A stretch of 6,397 nt of DNA from Acidobacteriaceae bacterium (GCA_019246575.1 JAFAQG010000796.1:1-6397); one strand, 5' to 3'; positions 1-6,397 are shown, numbered from the stretch's first letter. The notes: a model not told the origin generated them from the letters alone. Program-made: numbers and translations.

Positions 1-723
1 TTCGCGTATCCGGGGTCGGAACGAACAGTTGTCACGGACGTGAGCTTCCGGTTTTATCCAGAGGAGCGAATCGCACTCGTGGGTGAGAACGGGGCCGGGA
101 AAACAACCCTTGTGAAGCTGCTGGCCCGGCTTTACGACCCGACCGAAGGCCGTATTCTGCTGGACGGCATCGATCTTCGGGAATACAACGTGGATGATTT
201 ACGGCATGAGATCGGCGTCATTTTTCAGGACTATATGCGATACGACATGCTCGCCGGAGAAAACATCGGCTTTGGACGGATCGATCAACTGACCGACGAG
301 GGCCGGATCACACGTTCTGCTGAAAAGAGCCTGGCAGCGGGCGTTATCAGTACGCTCCCAAAACTGTATGCGCAGATGCTCGGGCGGCGCTTTGAAGGAG
401 GTGTCGATCTGTCCACGGGTCAATGGCAGAAGATCGCGCTCGCGCGAGCGTATATGCGTGACGCGCAGATCTTGATCCTCGATGAGCCGACGGCTAGCCT
501 CGATGCCCGCGCTGAGTTCGAGGTGTACCAGCGCTTTGTCGATCTTACGTCCGGAAAGATGGCCGTCCTGATCTCGCATCGGTTTTCGACTGTTCGCATG
601 GCGGACCGGATCATCGTGCTCGAGAACGGGCGCATTATCGAACAGGGGTCACACCGGCAATTGGTTGCGCGCGGCGGCAAATACGCGGAGCTCTTCGAAT
701 TGCAGGCTGCCGGTTATCGATAG
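1..723 (+). CDS. ABC exporter nucleotide-binding domain (5'-partial)
   Basis: This is the C-terminal ATPase part of an ABC transporter, probably an ABCB/MsbA-like exporter whose membrane domain lies upstream of the window. The frame is open from base 1 and encodes 240 visible residues. All NBD motifs appear in order: an A-loop-like FAYPG at residues 1-5, Walker A GENGAGKT at 28-35, a Q-loop Gln at 76 (VIFQD), signature LSTGQ at 137-141 (a variant of LSGGQ), Walker B ILILDE at 157-162 with the catalytic Glu, D-loop SLD at 166-168 and the H-loop His at 193 (SHR). The domain therefore looks catalytically intact. A GTG at position 40 could pass for a start, but it would cut off the A-loop and first strand, so the true start is outside. 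Substrate cannot be inferred. It ends 10 bp from the stop of the convergent receptor gene, with no terminator-like hairpin between them. Confidence 0.93.
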   Translation, partial: FAYPGSERTVVTDVSFRFYPEERIALVGENGAGKTTLVKLLARLYDPTEGRILLDGIDLREYNVDDLRHEIGVIFQDYMRYDMLAGENIGFGRIDQLTDEGRITRSAEKSLAAGVISTLPKLYAQMLGRRFEGGVDLSTGQWQKIALARAYMRDAQILILDEPTASLDARAEFEVYQRFVDLTSGKMAVLISHRFSTVRMADRIIVLENGRIIEQGSHRQLVARGGKYAELFELQAAGYR

Positions 724-733
724 CAGGAGCAGT

Positions 734-3169
734 TCAAAACGATAGATGAATTCCGGCCACTGCCCATCGATGCGGCGTGCGAAAGCCGTCTTCGTAGTAA
801 TCCTGGTCAAGCGCGTTTGACACTCTTACATAGAAACGCGCCGAAATGCTCTCGGTGAAAGGCATCGAGTAACCTGCCGATACTCCGAGTTGTCGCGGTC
901 CAGAAAATCGAAATGCGGTGCTGGCCGTAAACGAAGAACCGAACAGCGGGAATAGATACGAACTTCCGCCGTCGAAATCCATACCCGCATCGATGTGCTT
1001 TCCGAAATCCCGGGTTGCGACGATTTTGACTTGGTGCGGCAGAATGCGCGGAGTTTCGAGCGGGTCGACGCCCGTTCCGGTGTAGAACTGCGATACGCGG
1101 TCTTGAGCGTTCGTGTATGTATATGAACCGGTGATGGTGGTTGTGCGCGCCGGGTGAAACTCGCCGGCGAGCTCGACACCGCGGGACAGGCCTCCACGAG
1201 TGTTGTAGTAACCGCCCGTCCGGCCGTACGGGTCCACATATCCGGGCGGAAAACCTAAATATCCGATCACCTGTTGTAAGTGTGAATAAAAATATGTGCC
1301 ACTTAGCTTCAGGTGTTCGTGAAAGAGATACTGATCAAAACCGAAATCGATCGAAACGGCGCGTTCGGGGCTCAGCCGTGGATCGCCGATCGGAATGTAA
1401 TAGGTACCAAAGAAGTAGCCGCCGAAGCGCTCGTACATGGATGGCATACGGAAAGCGTTGCCTGCATGCGCTCGGAGTTTGGTCGCTGTCCTCGCGAAAA
1501 AGTAAGACGTTGCCGCGTCGCCCGTGTACGCGTTCGGAGGAGAAGTAAGAGGGACACGTGCATACGGCGACGTTCCGCCAACGAACGAGGGCTGATCGAG
1601 ACTGGCTAGCGTGAAGCGGCCTGAGAGCAACAGGTCGAGGCGACCGCTGAAAACAAGAATCTCGTCTTGTGCCGAAACGGATTGGAATCGTTGCCGGGTT
1701 TCGGTGCGATTGTTGACCCGGAAAAGCGGCGACGGGTTTTGGTTCGTCTGGGTTTGGATGAAGTGTTCTTGTGAGAACTCGTATGCACCGGTGAGTAACT
1801 GGCGTGCGCCAATCGAGTAGTTGATTCGGGCCTGTGCGGTATCAACTCCGCCCGTATACCGGCTGGACGTGTTATATGTGGGCGGGAAGTAGTTGGCGGT
1901 CGCCGGCCCGGCGGGACCGTCAGTATTGTTTCGATCTGTCCGAACCAAACCATAGGCAAGGCGGTACGACAAGCGGGACGTTAATTCATGATCCACTCGA
2001 AACAGCGAAGAAAGAAAATGCGAATACCGGCCTGCATCCGGGTCGCCCAGCGACGGAAGAAAGGTTGCATTGCCGACCTTATATGGAAGCCCTGCATCTG
2101 CGAGTTTCATCTCCGAGTAAGGCAGAGGAATGGCAGGTATGACGCCTGTCGCGGTGGGTCCAATTAGCGCAGACGGACTTACATTCTCTTGGAGATACCC
2201 GGTGTTGCCGAATGCTGTAGTGCCGATGTGTAGCTTGGGGGTGAGTGCATATTGCACGGCAGCCTGGCCGGTCCAGTCGCGAACTGCCCCGACACCATCG
2301 ACGCCCTCCGTCACATTTAGATGGGAGACACCGGCCGAGTAAGTGAGGCGGTTCCTGACGACGCCTCCGGCGATGTGCGCAACGCCTCGAAAGAGTCCCA
2401 ATCCGCCGCCCTGGAAATCGAGATCGGCATGTGTCGGACCTCCGCCAGGATTCGTGATCACGTTTACCGTGCCCGACATCGCATTCGTGCCATAGAGGGA
2501 TGATCCCGAGCCGCGGAGAACTTCAATGCGCGAGGTATCGACAAGCAATAGATCGCCGATGTAAGCGCTGGCTTCGTCCTGAACGCTTGTGGGGTCACGA
2601 AACGGGAATCCGTCGATCAGGATGGCAGTGTCCGTCACGCGTAAGCCCCGCGTTTGAATTGTTGTGAAAGTGCCAGGGCTTCCGCGTGTGCTGATACGCA
2701 ATCCTGGCACGAAGCGAGCAGCATCCGAGATCGACAACAGTCCTCTGCGCTCCGCGCTCGCGGCAGTTACAACATCGAGCGCCTTCGAGACCTGATCGAC
2801 CGACTGCGGTTCTGCTGCCCCGGTGACACTAACCTGGCCAGTGACTGCGGATACGACGAGAGCTAAGTCGACGTCTCTGGCTTCGCCGGCAGAAATGTGT
2901 AGAAATCTTGCCGTTGGAAGTGTGAGTCCCGGCGCTGATGCATCCAACAAGTAATCGCCCGGTGGGATGTCCGCCTGCAAAAATTTCCCGGAAGCATTCG
3001 AGGTCGCTTCGAGACGGAGAGACCCGGCGACCTCATGCAACGTTACGGACGCACCCTCAACCGCCAACCCGGACGGGTCGGTTACGGTGCCCCGGATCGT
3101 GGCGTTCTCGGCAGCACACAACGTGAATGCCGCAAGCGCTGCGACTACGCTTGTAAGTCGGAGTAACAA
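734..3169 (-). CDS. TonB-dependent outer-membrane receptor with N-terminal carboxypeptidase-regulatory-like domain
   Basis: An 811-residue outer-membrane receptor that would import a ligand using TonB/ExbBD energy. Residues 1 to about 20 form a signal peptide (MLLRLTSVVAALAAFTLCAA). Residues 23-107 resemble a CarboxypepD_reg-like beta-sandwich (IRGTVTDPSGLAVEGASVTL, GKFLQADIPPGDYLLDASAPG). The plug domain spans about 128-240, with SDAARFVPGLRIS at 148-160, IQTRGL at 171-176, ILIDGFPFRDP at 183-193 and IEVLRGSGSSLYGTNAMSG at 215-233. The remainder is a beta-barrel rich in aromatic and polar alternation. It includes NAFRMPSMYERF at 571-582 and GDPRLSPE at 595-602, and it ends in a C-terminal Phe, the usual outer-membrane assembly signal. 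The start codon is TTG: an in-frame TGA lies a short way upstream, no ATG or GTG intervenes, and a GAGGGG Shine-Dalgarno sits 6 nt before it. The gene lies 13 bp downstream of the esterase gene, so the two are probably one operon. The ligand is unknown; a cell-wall glycan product is an inference from that neighbour. Confidence 0.93.
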   Translation of the reverse strand: MLLRLTSVVAALAAFTLCAAENATIRGTVTDPSGLAVEGASVTLHEVAGSLRLEATSNASGKFLQADIPPGDYLLDASAPGLTLPTARFLHISAGEARDVDLALVVSAVTGQVSVTGAAEPQSVDQVSKALDVVTAASAERRGLLSISDAARFVPGLRISTRGSPGTFTTIQTRGLRVTDTAILIDGFPFRDPTSVQDEASAYIGDLLLVDTSRIEVLRGSGSSLYGTNAMSGTVNVITNPGGGPTHADLDFQGGGLGLFRGVAHIAGGVVRNRLTYSAGVSHLNVTEGVDGVGAVRDWTGQAAVQYALTPKLHIGTTAFGNTGYLQENVSPSALIGPTATGVIPAIPLPYSEMKLADAGLPYKVGNATFLPSLGDPDAGRYSHFLSSLFRVDHELTSRLSYRLAYGLVRTDRNNTDGPAGPATANYFPPTYNTSSRYTGGVDTAQARINYSIGARQLLTGAYEFSQEHFIQTQTNQNPSPLFRVNNRTETRQRFQSVSAQDEILVFSGRLDLLLSGRFTLASLDQPSFVGGTSPYARVPLTSPPNAYTGDAATSYFFARTATKLRAHAGNAFRMPSMYERFGGYFFGTYYIPIGDPRLSPERAVSIDFGFDQYLFHEHLKLSGTYFYSHLQQVIGYLGFPPGYVDPYGRTGGYYNTRGGLSRGVELAGEFHPARTTTITGSYTYTNAQDRVSQFYTGTGVDPLETPRILPHQVKIVATRDFGKHIDAGMDFDGGSSYLFPLFGSSFTASTAFRFSGPRQLGVSAGYSMPFTESISARFYVRVSNALDQDYYEDGFRTPHRWAVAGIHLSF

Positions 3170-3175
3170 GCTAGT

Positions 3176-3181
3176 CCCCTC
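3176..3181 (-). promoter_or_regulatory. Shine-Dalgarno site fixing the TTG start of the receptor gene
   Basis: On the minus strand, GAGGGG lies 6 nt before the TTG at 3169-3167 and immediately after the TGA of the esterase gene at 3185-3183. It is the only good ribosome-binding site in the short open stretch before the receptor reading frame, so it supports the TTG start. Its position next to the esterase stop suggests translational coupling. Confidence 0.7.
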
Positions 3182-3182
3182 A

Positions 3183-4490
3183 TCACGGCTGTAGGTGCAT
3201 ATTCATGAACTGAAGAAAAACGTCCCAATCACCGGGGAGCGTCCCGTGGCCGCCGTGGTGCATGTAATAGCCGATGGTATGCAGGATCGGTTTCCCCGCA
3301 GGCGGCCATTGATCTGTGTCCAACGGGTCCTTGCCTAATAACCGGAACACCGGTCCCGCTGCGACTGCAGCCAAGAATTCGCCTTTGGGGTCGGACCACA
3401 GATCCTGGTCGCCGGTTTGCAGCAGGATAGGGCGCGGCGCCATTAACGCGATGAGCATGTGCGCATCGACCGGCAATTGATCGACGTGTTCGGCGTATTG
3501 CGCGTAATTGGCACAGAACTGGTAACGATATCGCGAAGGCGCCGTTAAGTGCGCGATCGTCTCGCCGTAATTCCGGCGGCTCAGTGCTGCGCCACCTTCG
3601 CCCGAGCAGCTTGCGAGGACCAGAGCGAAACGGGTGTCGTGTGCTCCCGCCCACAGCACCGTTTTCCCAAGGCGCGAAATTCCCATAATCGCGACGCGCT
3701 TCGAGTCAACGGCTTTGTCGGTCTCGAGATAGTCCATGGCGCGGCTCATGCCCCATGCCCAGGCGGCGATCGAGCCCCACTCATGGGGAGCGGGCTCGCT
3801 CTGCCCCGGTTTCAGATACACGCTGCGAACGCCGTACGGAATGCCGCCTGCGAAATCGGGATCGACATCGCCGTAATAGAACGTTGCAAACCCGTACCCC
3901 GCAGCCACGAGCCGCGCGACATCCACTTTGCCGAAGCTGAAGCCCTGGCTTGCAGGGATCTTTTTCTTGTCGCGGCCCCAGACTTCGCCGGGTTTGATGC
4001 CGGGATCATTTACCACATTGGAGTTTGCGGTGAAGGCGATGTTCAGCAACAGCGGAACAGGTTTGGTTGCTCCAGCGGGGACATATACAACGAGATCCAT
4101 CTTCGGGCCGCTTTTGTCAGCGGAGAAGTAGATCGTGACCTGCCGCCGCGTAGCCTTGCCGTCGAACGCGGCTGTGCCCTTGTCGAAGATGTCGAAGATC
4201 ATCGACTCCGGATGCCCGGGGCTGCGTCCGAACTGGTTTTCTTCGAAGAGGTGAACGATTTCGGGCCGCCGTTGCTCATACCAGGTCTTTGCATCCCGGA
4301 CGGGCTTCCCGTCGGCGAGCACAAGCGGATCTGGAAGCGAATAGGTTCCAACACGTGCTTCGTCGTAGTTGACGGGTATGCCTGCCGATACGCTGGGGGG
4401 CGCCTTCGGTGCTTGCGGCGGCGGGGTCTGGGCAGCAATAAGAACGGGCGCAGTAAACAAGAAGGCGAGGCGGATCAGCACTTGAGACAT
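3183..4490 (-). CDS. Secreted glucuronoyl esterase-like protein (CE15-type alpha/beta hydrolase)
   Basis: A predicted exported 435-residue alpha/beta hydrolase of the CE15 type. Members cleave the ester between 4-O-methyl-glucuronic acid on xylan and lignin alcohols. Residues 1-20 form a signal peptide (MSQVLIRLAFLFTAPVLIAA), followed by a Pro-rich linker. The nucleophile elbow is GISRLGK at 270-276, with Ser272 and the family's Arg273 and Lys276. It is preceded by HEWGSIAAWAWGMSRAMDYL at 236-255, a typical stretch of the family. SGEGGAALSRRNYGE follows at 296-310, APRPILLQTGDQDLWSDPKGE is at 351-371, and the likely catalytic His415 is in HHGGHGTLPGDW at 411-422. The position 23 residues after Ser, which holds Glu in fungal enzymes, is Cys295 here; Asp361 or Asp363 may act instead. 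An in-frame TTG at 4523 would add 11 residues before the signal peptide. I chose the ATG for its cleaner signal peptide, although neither start has a strong Shine-Dalgarno. Esterase activity on another uronate or acetyl ester is possible. Confidence 0.88.
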   Translation of the reverse strand: MSQVLIRLAFLFTAPVLIAAQTPPPQAPKAPPSVSAGIPVNYDEARVGTYSLPDPLVLADGKPVRDAKTWYEQRRPEIVHLFEENQFGRSPGHPESMIFDIFDKGTAAFDGKATRRQVTIYFSADKSGPKMDLVVYVPAGATKPVPLLLNIAFTANSNVVNDPGIKPGEVWGRDKKKIPASQGFSFGKVDVARLVAAGYGFATFYYGDVDPDFAGGIPYGVRSVYLKPGQSEPAPHEWGSIAAWAWGMSRAMDYLETDKAVDSKRVAIMGISRLGKTVLWAGAHDTRFALVLASCSGEGGAALSRRNYGETIAHLTAPSRYRYQFCANYAQYAEHVDQLPVDAHMLIALMAPRPILLQTGDQDLWSDPKGEFLAAVAAGPVFRLLGKDPLDTDQWPPAGKPILHTIGYYMHHGGHGTLPGDWDVFLQFMNMHLQP

Positions 4491-4524
4491 TATCGCGTTC
4501 GACAAGGATAAGTAGGAAGACAAT

Positions 4525-4551
4525 CGCTCCGTCAGGGTCGCGGCTCGGAAT
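4525..4551. repeat. GC-rich direct repeat, copy A (upstream of the esterase gene)
   Basis: A 27-bp unit starting cgctcc and ending in the 16-mer ggtcgcggctcggaat. The 16-mer is repeated exactly in copy B, 33 bp away. The two copies differ in the middle (gtcag here, ctac in copy B). The arms cgc and gcg, with a short inner complement, make only a weak hairpin. The copy lies in the leader of the esterase gene. On the minus strand its GGAG falls 3 nt before the alternative TTG start at 4523, so it could act as a poor ribosome-binding site. Confidence 0.75.
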
Positions 4552-4558
4552 TAATAAC

Positions 4559-4584
4559 CGCTCCCTACGGTCGCGGCTCGGAAT
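4559..4584. repeat. GC-rich direct repeat, copy B, imperfect palindrome overlapping the 3' end of the STGP-motif gene
   Basis: A 26-bp unit sharing cgctcc and the exact 16-mer ggtcgcggctcggaat with copy A. Bases 4558-4576 can fold. On the minus strand CCGC pairs with GCGG, then comes a tandem GA/GA mismatch, then CC pairs with GG around a GTA loop. The stop codon (TAG, 4567-4565) and the last residues SEPRP of the upstream protein are encoded inside this repeat. It resembles a dispersed intergenic palindromic repeat; copy number elsewhere cannot be judged from this window. Confidence 0.75.
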
Positions 4585-5629
4585 CGGCGTTTGTGGACGA
4601 TTCGGCGTGGTCGCGTTGCGAGTCGAGGATTGCGTGGTTGTGAGAGCAGGCGGGGCAGTCGCAGCCGCCACGCTCCTTTGGACGAGGCAAATTGCCGACG
4701 CCGGTGGGGCCGAGATGGCCGTCTTCGCGCAGTTTTTCGCGTTCGATGACTTCGAGCCAGGTATCCGGGGTCATGCGCTGGATGCCGAGACCTCCGGTTT
4801 CAAGACGCGCGGTGTCGCCTTCCGGCGCGGCCCAGTGGTACTCGGGCGGAACGCCGTCGACGAAGTGAAAGCGGCGATAGACGAGATCGGGCGGGGGCCA
4901 CATTTTCTTGCCGTCTTCGATCAATTGTTCGTTTGAGGGAAAGAGTTTCGTGACGGTCTTGCCGTCTTCGATGCGGACTTCCACCCACTGCTCGAGGGTG
5001 TGGATCTTCTTCTGTCTCTTTTTATTGTTTTGGCCTTGGAAGAGAGTGGCGGCGGCGGATTCAGGCGCTGCGGGTTCTTTCTCTTTGGCCGACTTTTTGG
5101 AAGCGCTTTCCGCTTTGGGTTCGGAGGGCGCGGATTTTTGCGCCTGGCGTTCCTGTTTGAGGGCGAGTTCGCCTTGCTGTAGTTCGATGCGCTGGAGGGC
5201 GAGACCTTCGCGCACGCGGCTGTTGCGCATGGCTTCGAGTTGGGAGAGGAACTTGTGGAAGCGGCGCTCGGCGGTGGTGAGGTAGCGGCTAAACAGCTGC
5301 AGCCGGTGGTGTTGCTCGGGGGTCCAGTCCATGGCGTTTTGTTCTTCGCCGTAGATGCACTGCTCGGCTTCCTGGTAGCGGCGGCGCTGGCGGACGAGCA
5401 ACCAGTGTGCGGTGGCGACTTCGCGCACCAGCATCATGCCGGGTCCGGTCGAGGGGTTGTAATCGTCGAGCCACATCTGGAAGAGATCGGCTTGCTCCTG
5501 GGGATCTTCGTTGGGGAGGAGGAGAGCTTTAGAGCAAGATCCGTGCTTAATCGCGTTTTTGCTGGAGTTTTCTTTGCCTTGGCGCGTGCGGGGACCGGTA
5601 GAGCGATGGTTGTGGTCGAGTTCGGGCAT
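4565..5629 (-). CDS. Hypothetical protein with N-terminal STGPxTxxGK...NAxKHG motif and C-terminal Cys/His cluster
   Basis: A 354-residue soluble protein of unknown function with no signal peptide or membrane segment. Residues 8-30 carry the pattern STGPRTRQGK then SSKNAIKHG, which I recognise from uncharacterised, often multi-copy proteins of Acidobacteriota and Planctomycetes. Residues 44-150 look helical and match the usual body of that family: a stretch around REVATAHWLLVRQRRRYQEA (69-88), then TAERRFHKFLSQLEAMRNSR (119-138). Residues 150-208 are a charged, low-complexity Lys/Glu/Ala/Ser-rich linker ending in a basic patch (KKRQKK). The part after 208 seems to be an extra domain. It ends in GGCDCPACSHNHA at 321-333, where Cys323, Cys325, Cys328, His330 and His332 could bind a metal. 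The start ATG has no Shine-Dalgarno, and upstream in-frame codons offer no better start. The gene sits between rplK and the esterase on the same strand, where rplA would be expected. Its stop codon lies within a repeat. It is clearly coding, but the role is unassigned. Confidence 0.82.
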   Translation of the reverse strand: MPELDHNHRSTGPRTRQGKENSSKNAIKHGSCSKALLLPNEDPQEQADLFQMWLDDYNPSTGPGMMLVREVATAHWLLVRQRRRYQEAEQCIYGEEQNAMDWTPEQHHRLQLFSRYLTTAERRFHKFLSQLEAMRNSRVREGLALQRIELQQGELALKQERQAQKSAPSEPKAESASKKSAKEKEPAAPESAAATLFQGQNNKKRQKKIHTLEQWVEVRIEDGKTVTKLFPSNEQLIEDGKKMWPPPDLVYRRFHFVDGVPPEYHWAAPEGDTARLETGGLGIQRMTPDTWLEVIEREKLREDGHLGPTGVGNLPRPKERGGCDCPACSHNHAILDSQRDHAESSTNADSEPRP

Positions 5630-5785
5630 GGGAGGATTCGCCCGAGTGTGGCGCGGCAGAGGTTCAGATGGGTGCGGGCGTTGGTTGCAAGTCCGTAAGG
5701 GGAGGTGAAATAGAGATTTAGTAGATGGCGTGATCGCGTTGAATCAGCGTGATACCGGGATTTTGCGAAACGAACTAGGGGGGCG
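5630..5785. other. Intergenic region after rplK, without rplA
   Basis: These 156 bp separate the rplK stop from the STGP-motif gene. I see no rplA start, no Shine-Dalgarno before the next gene, no clear sigma70 promoter and no terminator with a T tract. A weak imperfect inverted repeat lies at about 5732-5752 (arms atcgcgtt and agcgtgat, two wobble pairs), but nothing like a terminator tail follows it. Confidence 0.5.
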
Positions 5786-6214
5786 TTACACGACTTCGAC
5801 GCCCATGCTACGGCAGGCGCCTTTCACCTGTTCGACGGCCGCTTCGAGGGTGAAACAGTTCAGGTCGGGCATTTTGACTTTCGCGATCTCTTCGACCTGC
5901 TTCTGGGTGATCTTTCCAACTTTGTTCTTGTTCGGCTCAGGGGATCCTTTGGCGAGATTGACGGCCCGTTTCACCAGGACTGCGACGGGAGGAGTCTTCG
6001 TGATGAAAGTAAAGGAACGGTCGGAGTAGATCGTGATCACGACCGGAATGATGAGGCCTTCCTGGTCTTTAGCGGAGGTCTTAGCGTTAAAGGCCTTGCA
6101 GAACTCCATGATGTTCACGCCTTGCGGTCCGAGCGCGGTACCGACGGGCGGAGCAGGGGTTGCTTTGCCTGCAGGGATCTGGAGTTTAACTTGGGCTGTG
6201 ACTTTTTTTGCCAT
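5786..6214 (-). CDS. rplK: 50S ribosomal protein L11
   Basis: Ribosomal protein L11, 142 residues, the normal length. It binds 23S rRNA in the GTPase-associated centre and takes part in factor-dependent GTP hydrolysis and the stringent response. The N-terminal domain shows [20 protein letters not shown] and the family hallmark [26 protein letters not shown] (residues 21-46). [10 protein letters not shown] lies at 67-76. The C-terminal rRNA-binding domain runs to [12 protein letters not shown] with [19 protein letters not shown] at 101-119. The start ATG has a GAGG Shine-Dalgarno 8 nt upstream. It follows nusG by 23 bp on the same strand, the conserved order. The usual next gene, rplA, is absent; a hypothetical gene follows after 156 bp. 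Confidence 0.98.
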   Translation of the reverse strand: MAKKVTAQVKLQIPAGKATPAPPVGTALGPQGVNIMEFCKAFNAKTSAKDQEGLIIPVVITIYSDRSFTFITKTPPVAVLVKRAVNLAKGSPEPNKNKVGKITQKQVEEIAKVKMPDLNCFTLEAAVEQVKGACRSMGVEVV

Positions 6215-6222
6215 AGTTTATA

Positions 6223-6226
6223 CCTC
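6223..6226 (-). promoter_or_regulatory. Shine-Dalgarno site of rplK
   Basis: GAGG on the minus strand lies 8 nt before the rplK ATG, within the 23-bp gap after the nusG stop. It confirms the start and agrees with co-transcription from nusG. Confidence 0.65.
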
Positions 6227-6237
6227 GGAACTGCGGA

Positions 6238-6397
6238 TCAGATTTTCTCGACCTGTAAGAAATCGAGTTCGACCGGGGTCGAACGGCCGAAGATGGTAAC
6301 CATCACCCGGAGCGTGCTCCGCTCCGTATTGACCTCGTCCACCTTGCCGGAGAAATTCGTGAACGGCCCGTCGATGATTTTGACGGTCTCGTTCTTC
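6238..6397 (-). CDS. nusG: Transcription termination/antitermination protein NusG, C-terminal KOW domain (5'-partial)
   Basis: The last 52 codons of nusG, running off the right edge; this frame was read directly from the minus strand. NusG binds RNA polymerase through its N-terminal domain (outside the window), and its KOW domain contacts Rho or ribosomal protein S10, linking transcription to termination or translation. The visible part is the KOW domain: [18 protein letters not shown], then an [13 protein letters not shown] segment, then [13 protein letters not shown] and a TGA stop at 6240-6238. These match the conserved DGPF...F.G.V.EV...IFGR.TPVEL pattern. The nusG-rplK order with a short gap is the classical arrangement. 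Confidence 0.96.
   Translation of the reverse strand, partial: KNETVKIIDGPFTNFSGKVDEVNTERSTLRVMVTIFGRSTPVELDFLQVEKI

Noticed and set aside
40..723. GTG at 40 as the start of a complete ABC ATPase
   Set aside because: The frame is open to base 1 and encodes the A-loop FAYPG before this GTG, so it is internal to a longer gene.
701..733. A terminator between the convergent ABC and receptor genes
   Set aside because: Only a 4-bp ctgc/gcag stem is visible, with no T tract on either strand.
3549..4511. A 320-codon plus-strand open frame antisense to the esterase
   Set aside because: It has no recognisable motif and lies wholly over a well-supported gene; it is a by-product of GC-rich codon use.
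4491..4564. A sigma70 promoter for the esterase gene
   Set aside because: GATAAT overlaps the start codon, and the TTGTCT upstream is 23 nt away, too far for a normal spacer.
5240..5698. A 152-codon plus-strand open frame antisense to the STGP-motif gene
   Set aside because: The Gly/Ala/Val-rich translation has no domain features, and the opposite frame carries a recognisable family motif.
5732..5752. Inverted repeat downstream of rplK as a possible terminator
   Set aside because: On the minus strand, the transcribed sense, it has two A-C mismatches and no T tract follows.
5718..5774. A short minus-strand frame ending NPGITLIQRDHAIY, possibly a gene remnant such as the tail of a small protein
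   Set aside because: It has only 18 codons between stops with no start codon; the resemblance to any family is too weak to call.
6302..6330. CGGAGC/GCTCCG hairpin on the minus strand
   Set aside because: It lies inside conserved nusG coding sequence (TERSTLR) and is explained by codon choice.

Overview
The window looks like a chromosomal segment of a GC-rich, Gram-negative soil bacterium, most likely an Acidobacteriota member of the Solibacter/Bryobacterales type. This rests on an outer-membrane receptor with an N-terminal carboxypeptidase-regulatory-like domain, a secreted CE15-type glucuronoyl esterase, and a hypothetical protein with the STGPxTxxGK...SSxNAxKHG N-terminal motif that I associate with multi-copy acidobacterial and planctomycete families. 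The taxonomic placement is inference; no marker was searched.

Layout. On the plus strand, 1-723 is the nucleotide-binding part of an ABC exporter that enters from outside the window. It converges on a minus-strand run of five genes that fills the rest. In transcription order these are the nusG 3' end (6397-6238), rplK (6214-5786), a 354-residue STGP-motif protein of unknown function (5629-4565), a CE15-like esterase (4490-3183) and an 811-residue TonB-dependent receptor (3169-734). Gaps are 23, 156, 74 and 13 bp. The two convergent genes at the left end are only 10 bp apart. No stretch of more than 300 bp lacks a gene, and I saw no tRNA, rRNA, CRISPR array or transposase.

Function. nusG-rplK is the head of the classical ribosomal/RNA polymerase cluster, but the expected rplA is missing after rplK and accessory genes follow. 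The esterase and the receptor are almost certainly co-transcribed (13 bp apart, with the receptor's Shine-Dalgarno directly after the esterase stop). Together they suggest a small plant cell-wall module: a secreted esterase that may cut lignin-glucuronoxylan ester links and a receptor that may import a released product.

Most worth a second look: the break after rplK; the STGP-motif protein with its C-terminal Cys/His cluster; a tandem pair of GC-rich repeats, one of which supplies that gene's stop codon; and the esterase's apparently non-canonical catalytic acid.
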